Origin: Streptomyces rhizoryzae
GTDB taxonomy: Bacteria; Actinomycetota; Actinomycetes; Streptomycetales; Streptomycetaceae
Assembly: GCF_023155275.1 (NCBI RefSeq)
Contig: NZ_JALMUV010000049.1
Coordinates: 1 to 60,852 of the forward strand
DNA: 60,852 nucleotides
Direction: 5' to 3'
Shown one piece after another: positions 18,204 through 26,397 of the stretch. A program made the position numbers and the translations under genes. Within the stretch, counting starts at the first letter, position 1, and the number at the start of each line of letters is the position of its first letter. The notes below the pieces were generated by a model. It was not told where the DNA came from, ran no database searches, and was given only the letters and a program-made list of their open reading frames with translations.

Positions 18204-19211
18204 GTGGCTCCCGACAGCACCCCCGCCCCCCACCGCCCCCTCCCCAAGGCCGAGCTGCACCTCCACATCGAGGGCACGCTGGAGCCGGAGCTGGCCTTCG
18301 CGCTCGCCGCCCGCAACGGCGTCACGCTGCCCTACGCCACCGAGGACGAGCTGCGCCGCGCCTACTCCTTCAACGACCTCCAGTCCTTCCTCAACCTCTA
18401 CTACGCGCTGATGGAAGTGCTGCGCACCGAGGACGACTTCGCCGACCTCGCGCACGCCTACCTGGCGCGCGCGAAGGAGCAGGGCGTCCGGCACGCCGAG
18501 ATCTTCTTCGACCCGCAGGCGCACACCTCCCGCGGCGTCCCCCTGGGGACGGTCGTCAACGGCCTGTCCCGGGCCCTGGACACCGCCCCGGAGACCTACG
18601 GCATCACCACCGGCCTGATCATGTGCTTCCTGCGGGACGAGAGCGCCGACTCGGCCCTGGAGACGTTCGAGGCGGCCCGCCCCTACCTGGACCGGATCAC
18701 CGCCGTCGGCCTGGACTCCGCCGAGGTCGGCCACCCGCCGGCGAAGTTCCGGGAGGTCTTCGCGCTGGCCCGGGAGGCGGGCCTGAAGTGCGTGGCGCAC
18801 GCGGGCGAGGAGGGCCCCGCCGCCTACGTGTGGGAGGCCCTGGACGTCCTCGGCGTGGACCGGATCGACCACGGGGTGCGCTGCATGGAGGACGGGGCGC
18901 TGGTCGCCCGCCTGGTGGCCGACCGGGTGCCGCTCACCGTCTGCCCGCTGTCCAACCTCCGCCTGCGGGTCGTCGACGACCTCGCCGACCACCCGCTGCC
19001 CGCCATGCTGGACGCCGGCCTCCTGGTCACCGTCAACTCCGACGACCCGGCCTACTTCGGGGGCTACGCCGACGACAACTTCACCGCCGTCCGGGACGCC
19101 CTGGGCCTGGACGAGGCGGCGCTGCGGACGCTGGCCCGCAACTCCTTCCTCGCCTCCTTCCTGGACGAGGGGACCCGCGCCGCCTACCTCAAGGAGCTCG
19201 ACGCGCACTGA
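18204..19211 (+). CDS. adenine deaminase (adenosine deaminase family)
   Basis: A 335-aa metal-dependent purine deaminase. Zinc ligands H19 and H21 lie in AELHLHIEGT, with a later His in VAHAGEEGP and the Asp pair in VNSDDPAYFGGY. The IEGTLEPEL opening, the HAGEEGP block and the YFGGY block match the adenine deaminase branch (adenine to hypoxanthine, purine salvage) rather than true adenosine deaminase, whose equivalent opens HLDGSLR. General annotation would call it add. GTG 18204 is the start. Confidence 0.85.
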   Translation: MAPDSTPAPHRPLPKAELHLHIEGTLEPELAFALAARNGVTLPYATEDELRRAYSFNDLQSFLNLYYALMEVLRTEDDFADLAHAYLARAKEQGVRHAEIFFDPQAHTSRGVPLGTVVNGLSRALDTAPETYGITTGLIMCFLRDESADSALETFEAARPYLDRITAVGLDSAEVGHPPAKFREVFALAREAGLKCVAHAGEEGPAAYVWEALDVLGVDRIDHGVRCMEDGALVARLVADRVPLTVCPLSNLRLRVVDDLADHPLPAMLDAGLLVTVNSDDPAYFGGYADDNFTAVRDALGLDEAALRTLARNSFLASFLDEGTRAAYLKELDAH

Positions 19212-19219
19212 CGGCCGCC

Positions 19220-21403
19220 TCAGGGGCGCGCCCCGGGCGGGCCGGCCACCCGCTCGACGCGGACGGCGCACACCTTGAACTCCGGCATCCCGGAGACCGG
19301 GTCGAGCGCCGGATTGGTCAGCGTGTTGGCCCGGCCCTCGCCCGGCCAGTGGAACGGCATGAACACCGTGTCCGGGCGGATCGCCGGGCTCACCCGGGCC
19401 GGCGCCACCGCCCGGCCCCGCCGGGACACCACCGCCACCGGCTCCCCGTCGGCGATGCCGAGCCGGGCCGCCAGCCGCGGGTGCAGCTCGACGAACGGGC
19501 CGGGCGCGGCGGCGTTCAGCGCCGCCACCCGCCGGGTCTGCGCGCCCGACTGGTACTGCGCCAGCACCCGCCCCGTGGTCAGCACCACCGGGTACCCGGC
19601 GTCGGTCTCCTCGTCCGCCGGGCGGTGCGTGACGGGCACGAAGCGGGCCCGGCCGTCGGGCGTCGCGAAACGGTCCAGGAAGAGCCGCGGGGTGCCCGGG
19701 TGGGGCTCGGGGCCGGACGGGGCGCCGGAGGCCGCCGGTGCCCCCGATACGGCCTCCGGCGGGCCCGCCGGGCACGGCCAGAACACCCCGTCCTCCGCCG
19801 CGATCCGCGCGTAGCTGATCCCCGAGTAGTCCGCCGGGCCGCCCGCCGACGCCCGCCGCAGCTCCTCGAACACCTCCTCCGGATCGGCCGGGAAGCCCTT
19901 GGCGTGCCCCAGGCGCTCCGCCAGCCCGCCGAGCACCTCCAGGTCCGTGCGCACCCCGGGCGGCGGGGCCACGGCCCGGCGGCGCAGCAGCACCCGGCCC
20001 TCCAGACTGGTCGTCGTCCCGGTCTCCTCCGCCCACTGGGCCACCGGCAGCACCACGTCCGCCAGCTCCGCGGTCTCCGACCGCACCACATCGGCCACCG
20101 CCAGGAAGTCCAGCGCGCGGATCCGCTCCTCCACGTGGGCGGCGCGCGGCGCCGACACCACCGGGTTGGACCCCATCAGCAGCAGCGCCCGCACCGGCCC
20201 GCCCAGCGCCTCCAGCAGCTCGTACGCGCTGCGGCCCGGCCCGGGCAGGGCCTCCGGCTCCACGCCCCACACCGCCGCCACGTGGCGGCGCGCCGCCGGG
20301 TCGTCCAGCCGCCGGTAACCGGGCAACTGGTCGGCCTTCTGGCCGTGTTCCCGCCCGCCCTGCCCGTTGCCCTGCCCGGTCAGCGCGCCGTAACCGGACA
20401 GCGGGCGGCCGGCCCGCCCGGTGGCCAGGCACAGGTTGATCCACGCCCCCACGGTGTCGGTGCCCTTGGCCTGCTGCTCCGGGCCGCGCGCGGTCAGCAC
20501 CATCGAGGACGGCGCGTCGCAGAACAGCCGCACCGCCGCCCGCAGGTCCGGCACCGGGACGCCGGTGATCCGCTCGACCTGCTCCGGCCAGTGCGCCATC
20601 GCCGCGGCCCGCGCGGCCGGCCAGCCGCTGGTCCGCGCCGCGATGAACTCCTCGTCCGTGCGCCCCTGCGCGACCACCAGGTGCAGCAGCCCCAGCGCCA
20701 GCGCCAGGTCCGTGCCCGGCCGCGGCGCCAGGTGCAGATCGGCCTGCTCGGCGGTCCGGGTGCGGCGCGGATCGACGACGATCAGCCGGCCGCCGTGCTC
20801 CTTGAGTTCGGTCAGGTACCGCAGCGCCGGCGGCATGGTCTCCGCCAGGTTGGAGCCGACCAGCAGCACGCACCCGGTACGCGCCACGTCGGCCAGCGGG
20901 AACGGCAGCCCCCGGTCCAGCCCGAACGCCCGGTGCTGCGCCGCCGCGGCCGAGGACATGCAGAACCGGCCGTTGTAGTCGATCTGCGAGGTGCCCAGCA
21001 CCACCCGGGCGAACTTGCCCAGTGCGTACGCCTTCTCGTTGGTCAGCCCGCCGCCCCCGAACACCCCCACCGCGTCCCGGCCGTACCGCGCGCCGGCCCG
21101 CCGCAGCCCGTCCGCGACCCGGTCCAGCGCGGCCTCCCAGGTGGCCGGCACCAGCTCCCCGGTGGCCTCCTCGCGCACCAGAGGGGTGGTCAGCCGCGCC
21201 CGGGGAGCCAGGAGTTCGGGCGCGGTCCGGCCCTTGCCGCACAGCGCGCCGCGGTTGACGGGGAAGGCGGTCCGCTCCACCACCTCCAGCACCGGCCCGG
21301 GCGGCCCGCCACCGGTCCCCGCGGCGGGCCGCAGCCCCATACCGCACTGGAGGGCGCAATAGGGGCAGTGGGTCTCGACCGTGGCGAGGGGCGCGGTGTC
21401 CAT
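19220..21403 (-). CDS. nasA: assimilatory nitrate reductase catalytic subunit
   Basis: A 727-aa molybdopterin oxidoreductase reducing nitrate to nitrite in the cytoplasm. The N-terminal [4Fe-4S] motif is complete (C13, C16, C20 and C55). Molybdopterin guanine dinucleotide-binding stretches follow (GGGGLTNEKAYALGKF, GSNLAETMPP, LLMGSNPVVSAP) and the C-terminal barrel domain ends the protein. It has no signal peptide, so it is Nas rather than Nap. It lacks the C-terminal [2Fe-2S] extension of some NasA proteins. The ATG at 21403 is preferred over a longer upstream frame. It is divergent from the sirohydrochlorin chelatase gene and has a GlnR-like site upstream. Confidence 0.95.
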   Translation of the reverse strand: MDTAPLATVETHCPYCALQCGMGLRPAAGTGGGPPGPVLEVVERTAFPVNRGALCGKGRTAPELLAPRARLTTPLVREEATGELVPATWEAALDRVADGLRRAGARYGRDAVGVFGGGGLTNEKAYALGKFARVVLGTSQIDYNGRFCMSSAAAAQHRAFGLDRGLPFPLADVARTGCVLLVGSNLAETMPPALRYLTELKEHGGRLIVVDPRRTRTAEQADLHLAPRPGTDLALALGLLHLVVAQGRTDEEFIAARTSGWPAARAAAMAHWPEQVERITGVPVPDLRAAVRLFCDAPSSMVLTARGPEQQAKGTDTVGAWINLCLATGRAGRPLSGYGALTGQGNGQGGREHGQKADQLPGYRRLDDPAARRHVAAVWGVEPEALPGPGRSAYELLEALGGPVRALLLMGSNPVVSAPRAAHVEERIRALDFLAVADVVRSETAELADVVLPVAQWAEETGTTTSLEGRVLLRRRAVAPPPGVRTDLEVLGGLAERLGHAKGFPADPEEVFEELRRASAGGPADYSGISYARIAAEDGVFWPCPAGPPEAVSGAPAASGAPSGPEPHPGTPRLFLDRFATPDGRARFVPVTHRPADEETDAGYPVVLTTGRVLAQYQSGAQTRRVAALNAAAPGPFVELHPRLAARLGIADGEPVAVVSRRGRAVAPARVSPAIRPDTVFMPFHWPGEGRANTLTNPALDPVSGMPEFKVCAVRVERVAGPPGARP

Positions 21404-21425
21404 CCGGCCAGCGTGCGGCGGTGCT

Positions 21426-21469
21426 GTTACGCCCGTGGGTCGCCCCGGTTTCCGGCTCGCGGCGGAAAC
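21426..21469. promoter_or_regulatory. candidate GlnR operator between nasA and chelatase gene
   Basis: The plus strand reads GTTAC-n6-GGGTC-n6-GTTTC, the same frame and spacing (GTTAC and GTTTC starting 22 bp apart) as the site before the nirBD operon. A further GGAAAC forms an inverted repeat with GGTTTCC. It lies 23 bp upstream of the nasA start and 94 bp upstream of the divergent gene, so it could serve both. Confidence 0.5.
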
Positions 21470-21562
21470 CTCCCACCGGGCGGGCGGCCCCGCGCGCCCG
21501 GTGGAACACGGAGTTCCCCGGCCGGAAACGGGACCGCAACGACCCGCTGCCAGGCTCGGCCC

Positions 21563-22483
21563 ATGACGGCGTCGACAGCGCACCAGCCCGCCCCGGAACC
21601 GAGCCCGGCACCCGGCCCGTACGCCCCGCCCCCCGCGCCCCCGGGCAGCGCCGAACTCGCCCACCGCATCACCGCCGAGCTCACCAGCCGCCTCGCCACC
21701 GTCCGCCTGCACGGCTTCCGCCGCCCCGGCGGGCCGCCCGCCCTGGTGGCCGTCGCGCACGGCAGCCGCCACCCCGGGGCCGCCCCCGCCGTCCGCGCCC
21801 TCCTCGCCCGGGTCCGCGCCCTCCGCCCCGGCCTGCCGGTCCACCTCGGCCACCTCGAACTCGACCGGCCGCCGCTCGCCGAGACCCTCGCCGCCCTGCG
21901 CGGCGAGGTCGTGCTCGTACCGCTGCTCTTCGGCCGCGGCCACCACGTCGCCCGCGACCTGCCCGCCGCGCTCGCCGCCGCCGGGCACCTGACCGGCCGG
22001 ATCGCCGCGCCCCTGGGCCCGCACCCGCTCCTGGCCGAGGCCCTGCACGACCGCCTCCTGGAGGCCGGGGTCCGCACCGGCCCGCGGGCCGCCGGCGCCG
22101 CCGTCGTCCTGGCTGCCGCCGGCTCCCGCGCCCCCGGCTCCCTCCGGGACACCGCCCGCACCGCCCGCCTCCTGGCCGCCCGCCTCGGCGGCGTGCCCGT
22201 CCTGCCCGCCTACGGGTCCGCCGCCGCCCCCACCGTCCCCGAGGCCCTGCGGGCCCTCGCCGCCCGGGGCCACGACCCCCGCCGCACCGCCGTGGCCGCC
22301 TGCTTCACCGCCCCCGGCCGCTTCGCCGACCGGTGCGCGGCCCTCGCCCCCGGGCCCGCCGCCGCGCCCCTGGGCGACCACCCCGCGCTGGCCCGCCTCG
22401 TCCTGCACCGCTACGACCAGGCGCTCTGCGCGCCCGCCGGATCCGGCACCGCACCCCCGAGGGCGGCTACCGTCGCGGTATGA
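21563..22483 (+). CDS. sirohydrochlorin chelatase (CbiX-like)
   Basis: A 306-aa tandem-repeat chelatase-fold protein. The first half carries VAHGSRHPGAAPAVRALL with the metal/porphyrin-binding His, then VPLLFGRGHHVARDLP; the second half repeats the fold with LAAAGSRAPGS and AYGSAAAP. The family inserts Fe2+ (or Co2+) into sirohydrochlorin. Iron chelation makes sirohaem, the cofactor of NirB. Its place beside nasA supports the iron role. An N-terminal Pro/Ala-rich tail of about 30 residues is dispensable-looking. The stop overlaps the dgt start (ATGA). Confidence 0.85.
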   Translation: MTASTAHQPAPEPSPAPGPYAPPPAPPGSAELAHRITAELTSRLATVRLHGFRRPGGPPALVAVAHGSRHPGAAPAVRALLARVRALRPGLPVHLGHLELDRPPLAETLAALRGEVVLVPLLFGRGHHVARDLPAALAAAGHLTGRIAAPLGPHPLLAEALHDRLLEAGVRTGPRAAGAAVVLAAAGSRAPGSLRDTARTARLLAARLGGVPVLPAYGSAAAPTVPEALRALAARGHDPRRTAVAACFTAPGRFADRCAALAPGPAAAPLGDHPALARLVLHRYDQALCAPAGSGTAPPRAATVAV

Positions 22484-23814
22484 CGGGCACATCACCGGCC
22501 ACCCCTTCCGGCTCCGGCCAGGACCCGCACGCGGGGCTCGCCGGCTACACCGCGGCGGACACCGAACGCTGGGTCCCCGAACCGGACAAGCGCCCCGGGC
22601 GCACCGCCTTCCAGCGCGACCGCGCCCGGGTCCTGCACTCCGCCGCCCTGCGCCGGCTCGCCGGCAAGACCCAGGTCGTCACCCCCGGCAGCGCCACCCA
22701 GGCGTGGGACGCCAGTCCCCGCACCCGGCTGACGCACTCCCTGGAGTGCGCCCAGGTGGGCCGCGAACTGGGCGCCGCCCTCGGCTGCGACCCCGACCTC
22801 GTCGAGACCGCCTGCCTGGCGCACGACCTCGGCCACCCGCCCTTCGGGCACAACGGCGAGCAGGCCCTCGACGAGGTCGCCGCGGCCTGCGGCGGCTTCG
22901 AGGGCAACGCCCAGTCGCTGCGCCTGCTGGCCCGGTTGGAGCCCAAGCGGTTCGTGCCCGCCCCCCAGGGCGGCACCCTCAGCGTCGGCCTCAACCTCAC
23001 CCGCGCCGCCCTGGACGCCGCCACCAAGTACCCCTGGCCGCGCGGCGCCCACCCGGCCGGCCCGGACGTCCCCAAGTTCGGGGTCTACGCCGACGACCTG
23101 CCGGTCTTCGCGTGGTTCCGGCAGGGCGCCCCGTCGGCCGCCCGCAGCTTCGAGGCGCAGGTCATGGACTGGTCCGACGACGTGGCCTACTCGGTGCACG
23201 ACGTCGAGGACGGCCTGCACGCCGGCCACCTGGACCCCAACGTCCTGCTCGCCGACCCCGAGCGCGCCGAGATCTTCGCCCTCGCCGCGGAACGCTACGC
23301 CCCCGGCGCCGGCGAGGCGGAGCTGGCCGCCGCCCTGGACCGCCTCCTGGAGCAGGAGTGGTGGCCGCACGGCTACGACGGCACCGCGCTCGCCCAGGCC
23401 CGCCTCAAGGACGCCACCAGCCAGCTCATCGGCCGCTTCTGCCTGGCCGCCGAGGGCGCCACCCGGGCCCGGTGGGGCAGCGGGCGGCTGACCCGGTACG
23501 CGGCGGAGCTGGTGGTTCCGGCCGAAACCCGGCTGGAATGCGCCGTTCTCAAAGCCGTCGCCGACCGCTACGTCATCCAGCGCCCCGACCAGGAGGCGCT
23601 CCGCGCCGACCAGCGGGTGGTGCTCGCCGAACTCGCCGAGGCGCTGCTCGCCCGCGCCCCCGACGGCCTCGCCCCGCAGTTCCGCTCGCTGTTCGACACG
23701 GCCGCCGACGACACCGGCCGGATGCGGGCGGTGATCGACCAGATCGCCGCCCTCACCGACGCCTCCGCGCGCACTCTTCACGCCCGCCTCACGCGTCCCC
23801 CTGGTAACAGTTAG
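22480..23814 (+). CDS. dgt: dGTPase-like HD phosphohydrolase
   Basis: A 444-aa deoxyguanosinetriphosphate triphosphohydrolase-like protein of the HD superfamily, which hydrolyses dNTPs to nucleosides and triphosphate. Metal ligands are H86 in RLTHSLEC and H115-D116 in LAHDLGHPPFGHNGE, with the later Asp in VMDWSDDVAYSVHD. Length is normal. It is translationally coupled to the chelatase gene and lies two genes upstream of dnaG-hrdA, a neighbourhood also seen in Streptomyces chromosomes. Its role is probably nucleotide pool control. Confidence 0.9.
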   Translation: MTGTSPATPSGSGQDPHAGLAGYTAADTERWVPEPDKRPGRTAFQRDRARVLHSAALRRLAGKTQVVTPGSATQAWDASPRTRLTHSLECAQVGRELGAALGCDPDLVETACLAHDLGHPPFGHNGEQALDEVAAACGGFEGNAQSLRLLARLEPKRFVPAPQGGTLSVGLNLTRAALDAATKYPWPRGAHPAGPDVPKFGVYADDLPVFAWFRQGAPSAARSFEAQVMDWSDDVAYSVHDVEDGLHAGHLDPNVLLADPERAEIFALAAERYAPGAGEAELAAALDRLLEQEWWPHGYDGTALAQARLKDATSQLIGRFCLAAEGATRARWGSGRLTRYAAELVVPAETRLECAVLKAVADRYVIQRPDQEALRADQRVVLAELAEALLARAPDGLAPQFRSLFDTAADDTGRMRAVIDQIAALTDASARTLHARLTRPPGNS

Positions 23815-24073
23815 GGCAACGGAGGGTGACCTCGGGGGGACGGCCCCTCTTCCCCCTTCACGCTCCGTGCGGGACCCTCGTCCACGCACCGGCGCACGGG
23901 GACCCGAAATCCGTCGAAACACCGCAAGGGAGCGCGGCACCACAGGGGGCAGCGGGGACCGGCACCGGGCACGGGCACCGCACACGGGGGGACGCAGGGC
24001 ACGACGGGGGCACCAACGGGGGCGTTCACGGACGCGGACGCGGACGTACGGCACCGCAACGAGGAGGAAGCAA

Positions 24074-25336
24074 GTGGTCGACGCACACCAGACGTTCGTC
24101 ATCGTCGGGGGTGGCCTGGCCGGGGCGAAGGCCGCGGAGACGCTCCGCGCGGAGGGGTTCGCCGGCCGGGTGATCCTCATCTGCGACGAGCGCGACCACC
24201 CCTACGAGCGCCCCCCGCTCTCCAAGGGGTACCTGCTCGGCAAGGACGAGCGGGACAGCGTCTTCATCCATGAACCCGCCTTCTACGCCCAGGCCCGCAT
24301 CGAGCTCCACCTGGGCCAGCCCGCCGTCCACCTGGACCCCGCGGCCCGCACCGTCCGCCTGGGCGACGGCACCCTCATCGCCTACGACAAACTCCTGCTG
24401 GCCACCGGCGCCGAGCCCCGCCGCCTGGACGTCCCCGGCACCGGCCTGGCCGGCGTCCACCACCTCCGCCGCCTCGCCCACGCCGAACGCCTCCGCGGCG
24501 TCCTCGCCTCGCTCGGCCGCGACAACGGGCACCTGGTCATCGCGGGCGCCGGCTGGATCGGCCTCGAAGTCGCCGCCGCCGCCCGCACCTACGGCGCCGA
24601 GGTCACCGTCGTCGAACCCGAGCCGACCCCCCTGCACGGCATCCTCGGCCCCGAACTCGGCACCCTCTTCTCCGACCTGCACCGCGACCACGGCGTCCGC
24701 TTCCACTTCGGCGCCCGCCTCACCGAGATCACCGGCCGGGACGGCGTGGTGGTCTCCGTCCGCACCGACGACGGCACCGAGATCCCCGCCCACGACGTGC
24801 TCGCCGCCATCGGCGCCGCCCCGCGCACCGCCCTCGCCGAGCAGGCCGGCCTGGACGTCGTGGACCGCGCCGACGGCGGCGGTATCGCCGTCGACGCCGC
24901 CCTGCGCACCTCCGACCCGTACATCTACGCCGCCGGCGACGCGGCCGCCGCCGACCACCCCCTCCTGGACGCCCGGTTCCGCGTCGAGCACTGGGCCAAC
25001 GCCCGGGGCGGCGGCCCGGCCGCCGCCCGCGCCATGCTCGGCCAGGACGTCAGCTACGACCGCGTCCCGTACTTCTTCTCCGACCAGTACGACCTGGGCA
25101 TGGAGTACTCCGGCTACGCCCCGCCCGGCTCCTACGACCAGGTCGTGTGCCGCGGCGACGTCGCCAAGCGCGAGTTCATCGCCTTCTGGCTCCGCGAGGG
25201 CCGGGTGCTGGCCGGGATGAACGTCAACGTCTGGGACGTCGCCGGACCCGTCCAGGGGCTGATCCGCGCCGCCGCCCCGGTGGACGCCGACAAGCTGGCC
25301 GATCCGGGCGTTCCGCTGGACTCCCTGCTCACGTAA
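24074..25336 (+). CDS. NAD(P)H-dependent ferredoxin/rubredoxin reductase-like flavoprotein
   Basis: A 420-aa FAD-dependent reductase. It has an N-terminal FAD Rossmann motif (IVGGGLAGAKAAETL), the HPYERPPLSKGYL signature of oxygenase-coupled ferredoxin reductases, ATGAEPRRL, a central NAD-binding GAGWIGLEVAAAA, YAAGDAAA, and a C-terminal reductase_C-like domain (from about 325). Such enzymes feed electrons to ferredoxins of P450 or dioxygenase systems; no partner is adjacent. GTG 24074 is chosen because GAGGAGGAAG sits just upstream; a longer frame upstream is low-complexity and implausible. Confidence 0.85.
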   Translation: MVDAHQTFVIVGGGLAGAKAAETLRAEGFAGRVILICDERDHPYERPPLSKGYLLGKDERDSVFIHEPAFYAQARIELHLGQPAVHLDPAARTVRLGDGTLIAYDKLLLATGAEPRRLDVPGTGLAGVHHLRRLAHAERLRGVLASLGRDNGHLVIAGAGWIGLEVAAAARTYGAEVTVVEPEPTPLHGILGPELGTLFSDLHRDHGVRFHFGARLTEITGRDGVVVSVRTDDGTEIPAHDVLAAIGAAPRTALAEQAGLDVVDRADGGGIAVDAALRTSDPYIYAAGDAAAADHPLLDARFRVEHWANARGGGPAAARAMLGQDVSYDRVPYFFSDQYDLGMEYSGYAPPGSYDQVVCRGDVAKREFIAFWLREGRVLAGMNVNVWDVAGPVQGLIRAAAPVDADKLADPGVPLDSLLT

Positions 25337-25345
25337 CGTGCCCGT

Positions 25346-26350
25346 ATGACCCACGGCCCCACCAGCCCCAGCAGCCCCGCCGGCGGGCCCGGCGCCCCGG
25401 CCGTCACCCTCGACGACGTCCGGGACGCCGCCCGGCTGCTGGCGGGCGCCGCCCACCGCACCCCGGTGCTGCGCTCCCGCACCCTGGACGCCCGCACCGG
25501 CACCCGGGCGTTCCTCAAGTGCGAGAACTTCCAGCGGGCCGGCGCCTTCAAGTTCCGCGGCGCCTACCACGCCCTGTCCCGCCTCACCCCCGAGCAGCGG
25601 GCCCGCGGCGTGGTCGCCTACTCCTCCGGCAACCACGCCCAGGCCGTCGCCCTCGCCGCCCGCGAACTGGCCACCTCCGCCGTCATCGTGATGCCCGAGG
25701 ACGCCCCGCGCGCCAAACGGGAGGCCACCGCGGGCTACGGCGCCGAGATCGTCACCTACGACCGCTACACCGAGGACCGCGCCGCCCTCGGCGCCCGGAT
25801 CGCCGCCGACCGCGGCCTGGCCCTGATCCCCCCGTACGACCACCCGCACATCATCGCCGGACAGGGCACCACCGCCCTGGAGCTCCTGGAGGAGACCGGC
25901 CCGCTGGACGCGCTCCTGGTGCCGGTCGGCGGCGGCGGGCTGATCGCCGGCGCCGCCACCGCCGCCACCGCCCTGGCCCCCGGCATCCGCGTCATCGGCG
26001 TCGAACCGGAGGCCGGCGACGACACCCGCCGCTCGCTGGCCGCCGGCCACCGGATCACCATCCCCGTGCCGCGCACCGTCGCCGACGGCCAGGCCGTCGA
26101 CGCCCCCGGGGAGCTGACCTTCCCGATCAACCAGCGGCTGGTGGACTCCGTGGTGCTGGTCACCGACGACGAGATCCGCGCCGCCATGGCCTTCGCCTTC
26201 GAACGGCTGAAGATCGTCACCGAACCGAGCGGCGCCAGCGCCCTCGCCGCCCTGCTCGCCGGCCGCCTGGACCCCGTCCCGGCCCGCACCGGCGTGATCG
26301 TCTCCGGCGGCAACATCGGCCTGGACCGCTTCCGCGAGATCCTCGGCTGA
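25346..26350 (+). CDS. threonine dehydratase/serine racemase-like PLP enzyme
   Basis: A 334-aa fold-type II PLP enzyme. The PLP-binding lysine is K69 in AGAFKFRGAY; the phosphate-binding GGGGLIAG loop and the EPSGASA segment follow. It lacks the C-terminal regulatory ACT domain of biosynthetic IlvA, so it is of the catabolic threonine ammonia-lyase, hydroxyaspartate ammonia-lyase or serine racemase group. It probably deaminates a hydroxy-amino acid; the substrate is undecided. It follows the reductase by 9 bp and precedes dnaG by 47 bp. Confidence 0.8.
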   Translation: MTHGPTSPSSPAGGPGAPAVTLDDVRDAARLLAGAAHRTPVLRSRTLDARTGTRAFLKCENFQRAGAFKFRGAYHALSRLTPEQRARGVVAYSSGNHAQAVALAARELATSAVIVMPEDAPRAKREATAGYGAEIVTYDRYTEDRAALGARIAADRGLALIPPYDHPHIIAGQGTTALELLEETGPLDALLVPVGGGGLIAGAATAATALAPGIRVIGVEPEAGDDTRRSLAAGHRITIPVPRTVADGQAVDAPGELTFPINQRLVDSVVLVTDDEIRAAMAFAFERLKIVTEPSGASALAALLAGRLDPVPARTGVIVSGGNIGLDRFREILG

Positions 26351-26397
26351 CCGGCCGCCGCCCCGGGACTGTCCGACCCCCACCGTAGAATTCACCC

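Noticed and set aside
17826..21611. A 1261-codon minus-strand open frame
   Set aside because: Runs through adenine deaminase in antisense and nasA in the wrong frame; Arg/Gly/Ala-rich shadow.
24026..26395. A 789-codon minus-strand frame rich in Gly/Val/Asp
   Set aside because: Antisense shadow of the ferredoxin reductase and PLP enzyme genes, which have clear family motifs.
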